Assembly (NCBI RefSeq): GCF_008831285.2
Contig: NC_045139.1
Location: 18,770,354 to 18,834,353, forward strand
Length of the DNA: 64,000 nt
Direction: 5' to 3'
Origin: Nymphaea colorata
Lineage: Eukaryota; Streptophyta; Magnoliopsida; Nymphaeales; Nymphaeaceae
Made by a program: the position numbers and the translations under genes. The notes beneath the pieces are model-generated. The model made no database searches. It worked only from the letters and a program-made list of their open reading frames with translations, and was not told where the DNA came from. Position 1 is the stretch's first letter. Each line of letters starts with the position of its first letter. Below, in pieces: positions 61,380 through 64,000 of this stretch.

Positions 61380-63016
61380 GAAAAGGCAATTAAAGGAGAA
61401 GAAATCTGAGCGAAACTCTAACCCGATACAGAACAAACCATATTGAGCACCAGTCTGAAAGCAGCAAGCCCAAGGCGTCTTTTAATCTGTCATAGTATTA
61501 ATAGTTGCTATCGCGGTTTTTTCATTTAAGTATTATGAAGGTTTTTTAAGTTGGAACCTTTTGACTAACTCTACATCATAAATATTCTTGGCTCAAGGAA
61601 TTATGCTAATTGACTCTTACTTGACTCTGCTTGCCGGTATCATGCAACACGCTCCTATATGTTCTAATTCCAGGGTCAATAAAACATTTTCAGAAGCATG
61701 CAGCATCAGCAGTTCAGATAGAGCTGTAAAACATTTTATATGTACGTGTATATGTGTATGAATATGTGCTGATTGTACATTCTTATGAAGATCTTTCAGG
61801 TCCAGGAACTCAAAACCTGTAAGTCGAACATCACTGCAGGCATGTTGCATGGTGCTACTAAGCAGAATTTACACCTTCACCTTTTCTTTCGTTTTTAGAG
61901 TCGTTCAATTCACTGCTACACGAACGCTTAAATTTTTGACCCTGTCACGTCTCCTTGCATTGTATCTGTCATGGAAGACCAGAAAAATGGGTTGTCTTGT
62001 GCCCTTCCATGTATATCCACGTGACATTTCTTTCCCGGTTCAATTCTTCTTCTCTCATTCAATAGCGCTTACAGTTAATTTGCCGTTTTCTTCTAGTTGA
62101 GTTCCCATTTGGTTTCTGTTTTTCTTCTCTTGATGCTTGTTCTCATAACCTAGTCCCAGCAATTATAAAGGGGTCTGCTTATCGCTTTCGCTTATGCCTC
62201 CCTGGTCATTTATCTGCTTCCACTCCAGAATAAGAAACCGTCTGCTCATATGTTTCTACTAGGAAATCAACAATAATTTTTCTAGCTTCATATATGGTTA
62301 CAGAGCCAGAACGGAGGTGAAGGAAACCTAACACTGTTGTTATTCTGATTATTACATATAGATTGGGTATACAGATAAAAGATTGGAGAATCCACGGGAA
62401 TTAAAACGAGAGTTTCTTGATTTGCAAACAGATGCATCATCCATATCATCTCGTCCAAAAGTCGCACGGCTAAACCTGAAATATGACGAATATGACAATG
62501 GAAAAAACTCTCGAGTACGAAAACTGCTAGAGGCACTAACTCCGATGCGTCGTTTTCGTCCGACAGAGCTCTCTGCTTCAAAGTGAACTACTCGAAACAA
62601 TGAGCAGAAAAATAGCTCGAGTATCCGAAAACAAAGCAATTTAAGAATATATTCTTAACATAATAAATAGAAAAGTAGGAACTTAAATAGTTCAGTGTAA
62701 TTGTAAACATGAGTAATAAAAAAAGAAGCTCTTCATCCTTAGCGCAGAACGACCGCGAAAACAGTGAGGGAAGCAAGACCGCGAGCCGCTCCCGTTCTCG
62801 GTCGTCCAACGCGCGGATTCAGAATAGAAAAAGAAATCCACATTGATCGTCGCCATTCCGCATGACGATCTCGCGGCCTCGGTAGTAGAAGCTCAAACCG
62901 AACTCGGAACTCAAATTCGACGAAAGCAAACAGCAAACTGGACGAGGAGAGCGACCGAGAAACTCCAGTACCTTGAGCAGAAGCAGAGCCATGGAATGAA
63001 CCCTAAGGCGAACCAT
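8346..63016 (-). CDS. NPC1: NPC1-type sterol/lipid transporter (Niemann-Pick C1 homologue), 39 exons
   Basis: Endomembrane multi-pass transporter moving sterols and related lipids. Exons, 5' to 3': 63016-62972, 60843-60761, 59888-59789, 57102-56995, 56060-55944, 55705-55555, 54539-54292, 54111-53923, 52026-51950, 51867-51750, 50563-50480, 39228-39136, 38784-38683, 35955-35890, 33412-33317, 33194-33087, 32806-32693, 32247-32164, 30728-30600, 24388-24190, 24099-23959, 23830-23787, 21653-21570, 20411-20343, 20265-20189, 18678-18609, 16358-16209, 13805-13740, 13566-13422, 13284-13220, 13134-13069, 11945-11852, 10636-10600, 9991-9934, 9642-9532, 9061-8994, 8849-8783, 8648-8580, 8432-8346. Phases agree throughout, giving 3879 nt and 1292 aa, the usual plant NPC1 size, with no stop or frameshift. 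Order: signal peptide, Cys-rich N-terminal sterol-binding domain, TM1, middle lumenal domain, sterol-sensing domain, second Cys-rich lumenal loop, C-terminal TM bundle. Start: Met at 63014-63016 puts basic residues before the hydrophobic core; Met at 62990-62992 is the alternative. Every intron starts GT except intron 27 (GC). Confidence 0.97.
9866..9910. repeat. (TA)n microsatellite in NPC1 intron 34
   Basis: About 22 TA units starting some 23 nt downstream of the exon 34 donor (minus strand). Confidence 0.95.
10067..10515. repeat. Diverged tandem repeat in intron 33
   Basis: Two diverged copies of a unit of roughly 200-260 bp, starting near 10067 and 10320. Both contain variants of CTCAAAA...GGGACTTATTAA(A)GGGG-TTGTT(T)AAGTGATTGG and end in a GGGTTG(C/T)TAC phrase. 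No coding potential is seen. Confidence 0.7.
13220..23830 (-). CDS. NPC1: NPC1 exons 22-30: TM7-adjacent segment and Cys-rich lumenal loop
   Basis: Residues 818-1074. Strings seen: [12 protein letters not shown] (22), EIHAPLL with a hydrophobic helix (23), [15 protein letters not shown] (24), [14 protein letters not shown] (25), [16 protein letters not shown] (26), [20 protein letters not shown] then CCRKF...CPPDDQ (27), [22 protein letters not shown] (28; 22 residues in two halves, [11 protein letters not shown] and [11 protein letters not shown]), [17 protein letters not shown] (29) and [11 protein letters not shown] (30). Exon 26 was placed by phase and homology. It has a GAG|GTTATT donor and a start (SLGAQDTN) less conserved than the rest. 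Exon 27 ends at a GC donor. Confidence 0.92.
14104..15060. repeat. Unclassified repeat-like insert in intron 27
   Basis: Base composition shifts here to CG-containing sequence (14150-14350), then to pyrimidine-rich DNA with about five copies of a TTTCTCAGCCTTATTTCC-like phrase (14585-14730), then to T-rich DNA. The change against the flanking AT-rich intron suggests an inserted element, but I find no terminal repeats or target duplication and no protein I recognise. The 138-codon frame at 14106-14522 has no family signature. Confidence 0.35.
15234..15432 (+). repeat. TRIM 5' LTR
   Basis: 199 bp, TG...CA ends, with an internal (TC)n tract at 15387-15422 that is longer than in the partner LTR. 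Confidence 0.88.
15561..15592. repeat. Inverted repeat ACCTAGGGTTT / AAACCCTAGGT
   Basis: A near-perfect inverted repeat in the TRIM interior, with a short TTAA-type spacer. The arms contain AAACCCTAG, a telo-box-like motif. Confidence 0.75.
15985..16170 (+). repeat. TRIM 3' LTR
   Basis: 186 bp, colinear with the 5' LTR with about ten substitutions and a shorter TC tract. It ends 38 bp before NPC1 exon 27. Confidence 0.88.
16207..16208 (-). promoter_or_regulatory. NPC1: GC-type 5' splice site of NPC1 intron 27
   Basis: On the minus strand exon 27 ends GATCAG and the intron begins GCAAGCC, matching the AG|GCAAG consensus of GC-AG introns. Joining to the acceptor before 13805 restores the conserved DDQ|PPCC boundary in phase 0. 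No nearby GT donor keeps the frame. Confidence 0.85.
17377..17421. repeat. Poly-C rich tract in intron 26
   Basis: A run made mostly of C with scattered G, T and A. On the minus (sense) strand it is G-rich with long G runs, so it could form a G-quadruplex. Confidence 0.9.
19053..19588. repeat. 268-bp tandem duplication in NPC1 intron 25
   Basis: Copy 1 (19053-19320) and copy 2 (19321-19588) abut exactly and differ at only a few sites by eye, so the duplication is recent. Each contains the same short open frame (starting [10 protein letters not shown] at 19204 and 19472) with no known homology. Confidence 0.93.
23959..32806 (-). CDS. NPC1: NPC1 exons 17-21: sterol-sensing domain
   Basis: Residues 596-817. 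Exon 17 carries [17 protein letters not shown] and runs into the first SSD helix (AITIL, then [16 protein letters not shown] in exon 18). Exon 19 holds VLLGLSG...[24 protein letters not shown] and exon 20 [15 protein letters not shown]...[17 protein letters not shown]. The [14 protein letters not shown] core, whose proline matters for sterol sensing in animal NPC1, is intact. Exon 21 ends the SSD ([19 protein letters not shown]) and begins the next lumenal loop (RIDCFPCIK). Copia element A lies in intron 19, inside the coding interval for this domain. Confidence 0.96.
24389..25036. other. Intron 19 flank left of element A
   Basis: AT-rich intron. A 17-bp phrase, AGATAAATAGAAATAAA, occurs near 24944 and again near 25018, just before element A. 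Otherwise nothing is recognised. Confidence 0.6.
25037..25274 (+). repeat. Element A 5' LTR
   Basis: About 238 bp, from TGTTGACGG to TTTCTACA, immediately before the primer-binding site. No second copy exists in the window, so both ends rest on TG/CA and the PBS position. Confidence 0.8.
25425..25665 (+). repeat. Element A leader tandem repeats with TGACGTCG core
   Basis: The 5' leader between PBS and gag is GC-rich and built from repeats of about 30-80 bp. The string (C)TGACGTCG(C/T)C, or a one-base variant, recurs about eight times between 25430 and 25660, together with GCCGCCGTCGTCC phrases. TGACG is the core recognised by plant TGA/bZIP factors. Whether it acts as one here is unknown. 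Confidence 0.85.
25752..29520 (+). pseudogene. Element A gag-pol (copia), frameshifted and truncated
   Basis: The likely gag start is ATG 25752 ([10 protein letters not shown]); the frame is also open upstream. Gag is followed by a CCHC zinc knuckle ([14 protein letters not shown], 26517-26558) and protease WIVDSGA (26796 on). Integrase has the His/Cys region ending CDVCQFAKH, then [16 protein letters not shown] and [11 protein letters not shown] has [31 protein letters not shown] and YVDD (29084-29095). The second integrase Asp (usual RSDN) reads RSEN. Frameshifts lie near 27538 (small deletion after ETFISR) and near 28485 (between integrase and RT). The frame ends with the truncation, after [14 protein letters not shown]. 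Confidence 0.93.
29521..30599. other. Intron 19 flank right of element A
   Basis: AT-rich intron with nothing recognised. It ends at the exon 19 donor. Confidence 0.6.
30850..31020. repeat. Polypyrimidine low-complexity tract, intron 18
   Basis: Plus strand almost entirely C and T, with TTC/CTT-rich runs. It gives spurious long open frames on both strands and no gene. Confidence 0.85.
31730..31960. repeat. AT-rich dispersed repeat, family 2, copy in intron 18
   Basis: Contains TCTCAGGTTTTTATCAGCGAG followed by a TTCTTAGGTATT phrase, matching copies near 34672 and 50803. The ends are not defined. Confidence 0.5.
33087..50563 (-). CDS. NPC1: NPC1 exons 11-16: middle lumenal domain
   Basis: Residues 413-595. 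Hallmark strings are [18 protein letters not shown] then [10 protein letters not shown] (exon 11), LLFEIQKK (12), [21 protein letters not shown] (13), HAFYCFQ (14), DPSTILGGF (15) and [11 protein letters not shown] (16). In animals this domain binds NPC2. Intron 11, between exons 11 and 12, is 11,251 bp because it holds nested copia elements B and C. Without them and one TSD copy it would be about 1.4 kb. Confidence 0.95.
33952..34347. mobile_element. MITE-like element with 11-bp TIRs, intron 14
   Basis: Begins CCATAGTCACA and ends TGTGACTATGG, a perfect 11-bp terminal inverted repeat. The 396-bp interior is made of A and T runs, including AACGTGTTTTTT and CGTTTAAAACT-type phrases that recur in the intron 6 copy (55036-55483). 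No transposase is present. No clear target duplication is visible, so the superfamily is open. Confidence 0.65.
34672..35000. repeat. AT-rich dispersed repeat, family 2, copy in intron 14
   Basis: Shares CAGCATTGTCACA, then TTTTTCTTGGGTATTTTT and AAAGTTGTT phrases in order, with the intron 10 copy at 50803. A non-coding AT-rich family. Confidence 0.6.
35504..35603. repeat. 50-bp tandem duplication, intron 14
   Basis: Copies 35504-35553 and 35554-35603 start GTAGGATCAGAGAA and end TTTTATGTG, with one difference. Confidence 0.95.
36579..36604. repeat. Perfect 12-bp inverted repeat with 2-bp spacer
   Basis: GGACTCGGTCAA / TTGACCGAGTCC separated by AG, inside the 36449 element. It contains TTGAC (W-box core) on both strands. 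Confidence 0.9.
37013..37049. repeat. (TA)n(TG)n microsatellite, intron 13
   Basis: A short TA tract running into about 14 TG units. Confidence 0.9.
37840..38143. mobile_element. hAT-like MITE with TIRs and imperfect 8-bp TSD, intron 13
   Basis: The left end is CTAAGTAACACAGA and the right end, inverted, CTAAGTCGCACAGA (12 of 14 match). Flanks AGCTTAAC and TGTTTAAC agree at 6 of 8 positions, as expected for an old hAT-type 8-bp target duplication. It is 304 bp and non-coding. Confidence 0.72.
39999..40003. repeat. Element B target site duplication, left copy (CCAAC)
   Basis: CCAAC immediately before the low LTR, matching CCAAC at 49885-49889. Confidence 0.93.
40004..40203 (-). repeat. Element B 3' LTR
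   Basis: 200 bp, with an AG-repeat tract near 40030-40048. Adjacent to the polypurine tract at 40204-40217. Confidence 0.95.
40211..40679 (-). pseudogene. Element B RNase H and pol C-terminus, severed by element C
   Basis: On the minus strand from the element C junction: [49 protein letters not shown] and [18 protein letters not shown] frameshift follows near 40315. The other frame then gives [13 protein letters not shown] and [11 protein letters not shown], with the natural stop at 40211-40213. The frame upstream of AYSDAD opens into the antisense of C's 5' LTR, making a chimeric but meaningless frame. Confidence 0.93.
40675..40679. repeat. Element C target site duplication, left copy (GCTTC)
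   Basis: GCTTC immediately before element C, matching GCTTC at 45830-45834. Confidence 0.96.
40680..40844 (+). repeat. Element C 5' LTR
   Basis: 165 bp. Contains TATATAAA at 40781-40788, a likely TATA box. Confidence 0.97.
40781..40788 (+). promoter_or_regulatory. TATA box of element C LTR promoter
   Basis: TATATAAA in the 5' LTR, followed by GAGGAGTTAGGGCAG. Distance and context fit a copia LTR promoter. The start site cannot be read from sequence. Confidence 0.6.
40965..41068 (+). repeat. Element C leader tandem repeat (about 33 bp, three copies)
   Basis: Unit TTCTCCGCCCGACGCCTCCG + CCCGTTGCTGTC repeated about three times in the GC-rich leader. The leader holds an upstream open frame, 40876-41388, in the same frame as gag but closed before it. 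This frame is Ala/Pro/Arg-rich and unlike any known protein. Confidence 0.85.
41452..42216 (+). CDS. Element C Gag (ends at TGA within the zinc knuckle)
   Basis: 254 residues: copia Gag (UBN2-type) with [32 protein letters not shown] and [10 protein letters not shown] stretches, then a basic [18 protein letters not shown] run. The frame stops at TGA 42214-42216, where CQF[14 protein letters not shown] shows that the stop sits exactly at the second Cys of the CCHC knuckle. As it stands Gag would lack a working knuckle. The start ATG 41452 (MSEISSGAN) is the first after the leader that opens the conserved domain. Confidence 0.93.
   Translation: MSEISSGANTSSFVSSGEMKSSPFSSFITKMDGGNYEMWAMQVKRTLIAHEKEHLILEPEPVQKVGKYTTWFKDNSLVMVWIVGTLTQDIANEVLHKESAKDMWDSLAATYSQARNETRIMQLHHDIHQMRQDGRPLHTYYSSLKSMFERLNSYFPACKCEQQKAYRDMLMVGVFLSGLDSVYESAKNQMLTSPSIPPIDEAYSRLSRIPIPSSTVLDTTSAMLATRGRGGSLFARGRGYRGRGNTPSRPVCQF
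42214..42216 (+). other. In-frame TGA at a zinc-knuckle cysteine of element C
   Basis: The only stop in the 41452-45657 frame. It falls at the second Cys position of the CCHC motif and is followed by C (TGA-C). Confidence 0.95.
42217..45657 (+). CDS. Element C Pol: protease, integrase, RT, RNase H
   Basis: Same frame as Gag and open from 42217 to the stop at 45655-45657 (first Met 42235). In order: rest of the zinc knuckle; protease WLIDSGAS; integrase [29 protein letters not shown] and NGVAERKHR (D, D, E all present); [45 protein letters not shown] and YVDD (44704-44715); RNase [47 protein letters not shown] and the terminal IFTKAL...FDIYAPT. No other lesion is seen. This is a complete copia pol. 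Expression would need passage through the TGA. Confidence 0.96.
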   Translation, partial: HRIGHTVDKCWQKHGRPAVANQTVFTDSPEQPKTQHPVSSSELRADDIISQLRHLIGDRPQQAPDPTTSTITTAASASSSGMYSDTTDWLIDSGASTHLCGDKAQFTSYVPTPPGRSVILADGKYSPVVGLGEVQLTSSLPLQHVLHAPEFPHSLLSISQITRDLNCRAIFDSSSLVFQDILTGRVIGSGREQGGLYRLVHPFPFAGSTSAGSSSSSAYTWHLRFGHLPFQKLLHVLPQLSPKSSFQCESCQLGKHHRSSFPPRPSRSSHSVFELLHFDVWGPSRTPALQGHRYYLVAVDDYSRVSWVFLMKHKSEVGHVIKNFINEILTQFDTCVKIVRSDNALEFCASSLEQFFRDKGIIHQTSCAYTSQQNGVAERKHRHILDVARTIIIHSHVPHSYWGDAVLTACYLINRMPSSVLGDLIPISVLFPDRDLFSVPPRVFGCVAFVQLLGPGRDKLSPRAIKTIFVGYSRTQKGYRCYDPSTRRYYVSADVTFFESTSFFSPNGNQLRAPALNDEVQFPLPLMSCPNPVDPRFGAVYHRRTKPAAPVQCAPVPSPSTPKVIPDTNSTDNVLCNDDIGVCHEHVPAPNELDVPIAQRKGKRSCTLHPISGHLSMDRLTPMYRQFVKGLSAIALPQNPMDALSDPKWAAAMQEEMDALQSRGTWTLVTPSVDAAIVGCRWVFTIKYRADGSIDRYKARLVAKGYTQTYGVDYYDTFSPVARHASLRILLAVAVSKNWSLSQLDVKNAFLYGDLHEEVYMQQPPGFVAEGECQKVCRLRKAIYGLKQSPRAWFQKLSENIENEGFRRSSADHSLFVKKTSTGTVIVLVYVDDIIVTGDDDQGISNIKDVLGQHFVTKDLGELRYFLGIEFARNQKGLIMCQRKYVTDVLQETGMLGCRPASTPMDINTRLYDDDTEDVDARQYRGIVGKLLYITVTRPDIAYAVSRVSQFMDKHKKVHWDAAMMILRYLKNSPGTGLFFQNGTSLTISVYVDADYAGCPSDRKSTTGFCVFIGSNLVTWKSKKQTVVARSSAESEYRAMAQGTAEVMWVRSLMLDLTVEVPLPMQLLCDNKAALFIANNPAFHERTKHVEVDCHYTRDMIQKGFVSTSHISTTGQTADIFTKALARGPFQSCCSKLSLFDIYAPT
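45665..45829 (+). repeat. Element C 3' LTR
   Basis: 165 bp, apparently identical to the 5' LTR (TATATAAA at 45766-45773). Confidence 0.97.
45830..48630 (-). pseudogene. Element B protease-integrase-RT, degenerate
   Basis: Pieces on the minus strand: protease [13 protein letters not shown] (catalytic DSG reads DYG); integrase WHLRLGHPS...[101 protein letters not shown] and [13 protein letters not shown]. Frames change near 47800, 47290 and 46650 and around 46330-46350. A stop replaces the usual Trp at the start of the RT VFTIKY motif. After VVRYLKS the frame shifts again and is cut by element C at TSD GAAGC (minus strand). No gag is present upstream. Confidence 0.93.
48631..49670 (-). other. 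Element B leader lacking gag
   Basis: About 1 kb between primer-binding site and protease with stops in every frame. It contains several CTAGGGTTT (telo-box-like) phrases near the LTR (49580-49670), a tandem 22-bp duplication (CAGTAGTTAGCTTCAACC..., 48673-48716) and two copies of a CTCACTTCAACGATGCAG phrase (about 49172 and 49233). No zinc knuckle or gag signature is seen. Confidence 0.8.
49683..49884 (-). repeat. Element B 5' LTR
   Basis: 202 bp. The primer-binding site lies at 49671-49682 (minus strand, starting TGGTATCAGAGC). Confidence 0.95.
49885..49889. repeat. Element B target site duplication, right copy (CCAAC)
   Basis: Matches 39999-40003. Confidence 0.93.
50803..51010. repeat. 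AT-rich dispersed repeat, family 2, copy in intron 10
   Basis: CAGCATTGTCACA, TTTTTCTTGGGTATTTTT and AAAGTTGTTCTTCT occur in the same order as in the 34672 copy. Confidence 0.6.
51750..54111 (-). CDS. NPC1: NPC1 exons 8-10: first transmembrane segments
   Basis: Residues 285-412. Exon 8 has a hydrophobic stretch ([20 protein letters not shown]) followed by a basic cytosolic stop-transfer run (RIRRRR) and a charged linker rich in Lys, Asp and His. Exon 10 holds a second hydrophobic segment ([16 protein letters not shown]) followed by the conserved [10 protein letters not shown]. Intron 9 is only 82 bp. The cytosolic linker is the least conserved part, so its exact borders rest on splice sites and phase more than on homology. 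Confidence 0.93.
54292..63016 (-). CDS. NPC1: NPC1 exons 1-7: signal peptide and N-terminal sterol-binding domain
   Basis: Residues 1-284. Exons 1-2 give a signal peptide ([15 protein letters not shown], then [12 protein letters not shown]). Exons 3-6 carry the NPC1_N cysteine framework: [41 protein letters not shown] and [17 protein letters not shown]. Exon 7 has a further Cys cluster, [20 protein letters not shown]. Known of the family: this disulphide-bonded lumenal domain binds sterol. Introns 1-6 (2128, 872, 2686, 934, 238 and 1015 bp) hold microsatellites and one MITE-like element but no LTR element. Confidence 0.95.
55036..55483. mobile_element. MITE-like element, second copy of the 33952 family, intron 6
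   Basis: Shares with 33952-34347 the internal CGTTTAAAACTTAA(G/A)AAAAA and AACGTG(C/T)TTTTT phrases and the right end TGTGACTATG. The left end (CCATTTTAACCACACAAAA) is eroded. It is followed directly by a TA tract. Confidence 0.55.
55482..55538. repeat. (TA)n(GA)n microsatellite beside the NPC1 exon 6 donor
   Basis: TA tract to 55520, then GA to 55538. On the sense strand this puts a (TC)n(TA)n run about 16 nt inside intron 6. Confidence 0.95.
57294..57316. repeat. Poly(A) tract, intron 3
   Basis: 23 consecutive A. Confidence 0.95.
59443..59475. repeat. (ACAGGTGC)-type short tandem repeat, intron 3
   Basis: Hexamer-like ACAGGT / GCAGGT units repeated about five times. Confidence 0.85.
61303..61376. 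repeat. (TG)n(TA)n compound microsatellite, intron 1
   Basis: About 23 TG units followed by about 14 TA units. Confidence 0.95.
62383..62586 (+). other. Unrecognised open frame inside NPC1 intron 1
   Basis: An open frame of 67 codons (starting [15 protein letters not shown], ending [12 protein letters not shown]), charged and protein-like. It extends upstream without a stop to about 62362, just after a TATAG that could be a splice acceptor. I do not recognise the protein. It could be a captured exon fragment or chance, and two other open frames overlap it on the minus strand, which weakens the case. Confidence 0.25.
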
Positions 63017-63260
63017 GAGCTGGCGGAGGAGCGAGGCGACGGGGCGCACGAGGCAGAGGGTCGAGAGAACGGGAGAGGAGGCGAGTCGCCCTACTTATGG
63101 CGGCCGTTTGTGGTTGACGCCGACGTGGACGCGTTGATGATGACGATGACGATGGGGGAATGGTGCGTGGGTCCCGCGAGGGAATGAGGGAGTGAGTAAG
63201 GAGGAGAGATCTTGCTTTCGAAAAGCGTGCGGGCAAAAATGATACGTGTCATGATCCTTG
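63017..63260 (-). promoter_or_regulatory. NPC1: NPC1 5' UTR and proximal promoter region
   Basis: Upstream of the NPC1 start the sequence becomes CG-rich and, on the sense strand, pyrimidine-rich (CTC/TCC runs), typical of plant 5' UTRs. An ACGTGTC (ABRE-like) lies at 63244-63250 (+) and a GACGTGGAC at about 63121-63129 (+). No canonical TATA box is evident, and the transcription start is not defined. Confidence 0.5.
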
Positions 63261-64000
63261 TTTCCCAGCTCCTTAATTACCTTCATAGTCCTAGCCTTTT
63301 ATTATTATCCACTCGCTCATTTCATATACCGGCCATGTGCAATTACTCTATGGCTCCTATCATTGTCCCCTAATGACAGAGGCAAACTTTTCCTTTTTTT
63401 GATTTTTTACTGGGAAAAGATAATGTTGGCTTTTCGCACTGGCGGTTTTTGCGGGAAAAAGTTTCTTTTCCTCGGATGCAATCAGGCATGGAAGCTTCCT
63501 GTTCCGTTTCCTCTTTCTGGTAATAAAGCGGGCCGATTTAAGATTTTATTACTGATTGCCATTCCGTTTAACTTTTCAGCTCTGGGTTTGACCGTGGCAT
63601 TTTTACGTAAAAAAGCTCACAGAAGTTGGGCGGACTGTCCGTAGGCTGGGCTCTCTTCCGTTTCGGACTTGATTCTCGTGGGAGTAACATAAAGTTGGAA
63701 TTTAATGCTCGGCGACGAGGTCAAGTCGGATGGACTCACGTCACTAGACGAGGACGTTTCAAACGATCAGGTCTTTTCGCGTCTCACTACTATGTAATTA
63801 TTAAGAGTTTTAAAGTTGTTTCACATACTGAAATGGTATAAATGAGAAAGTTATAAAAAATAGATCGAAATCATATACGATGAGAAAGTTATAAAAACAT
63901 TTTCTTTGAATTTTGATGAAATAGACAATCCCCAAATTATTTTAAAAAGTTGACAAATAAATACTCACCTTTTCAGCACATTGCTTACTCATAAAAGAAT
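63261..64000. other. Upstream intergenic region
   Basis: No gene is recognised. A phrase, ATGAGAAAGTTATAAAAA, appears twice (63842 and 63879). Open frames of up to 128 codons have no family features. Confidence 0.5.

Noticed and set aside
1-64000. CRISPR array, operon-like clusters, rRNA or tRNA genes
   Set aside because: No regularly spaced repeats, rRNA or complete tRNA was seen. tRNA-like strings are only retrotransposon primer-binding sites.

Overview
The window is nuclear DNA of a flowering plant. The two recognisable host genes have plant-type exon structures, the introns are AT-rich and carry plant Ty1/copia elements primed by initiator-methionine tRNA, and there are many plant microsatellites and small DNA-transposon relics. 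I cannot name the species. A 55-kb gene with many kilobase-scale introns suggests a lineage with long introns, but that is only an inference.

Layout. Bases 1-3912 are gene-poor intergenic DNA. Bases 3913 to about 7410 (+ strand) hold an intron-containing catalase pseudogene with at least six frame-breaking lesions. Bases 8346-63016 (- strand) are a single gene, a Niemann-Pick C1 (NPC1)-type sterol/lipid transporter. I could assemble 39 exons with consistent phases, giving an uninterrupted protein of 1292 residues (1284 from the second Met). The catalase relic and NPC1 are tail to tail. Bases 63017-64000 hold the NPC1 promoter side and contain no recognisable gene.

Almost everything between the NPC1 exons is intron, and the introns have collected mobile DNA. 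Intron 27 holds a 937-bp TRIM-like miniature LTR element whose edge lies 38 bp from an unusual GC 5' splice site. Intron 19 holds copia element A, antisense to NPC1, with its 3' end missing and its frames broken. Intron 11 (11.25 kb) holds copia element B, sense to NPC1, with TSD CCAAC and no gag. Inside B sits copia element C, antisense, with TSD GCTTC and two 165-bp LTRs that look identical. C has a single nonsense codon in an otherwise open gag-pol frame, and that codon replaces a zinc-knuckle cysteine. By eye the LTR pairs differ by about 6% (TRIM), 1.5% (B) and 0% (C), which gives a relative age order that agrees with the nesting. Introns 6, 10, 13, 14 and 18 carry small AT-rich elements, including one hAT-like MITE with an imperfect 8-bp target duplication.

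The host genes do not form a shared pathway. NPC1 is an endomembrane lipid transporter and catalase a peroxisomal H2O2-degrading enzyme, here dead. I found no wholly new biological system. The observations most worth checking are the UGA codon in element C, the GC-AG intron beside the TRIM, and the completeness of NPC1 despite about 16 kb of LTR-element DNA in its introns.
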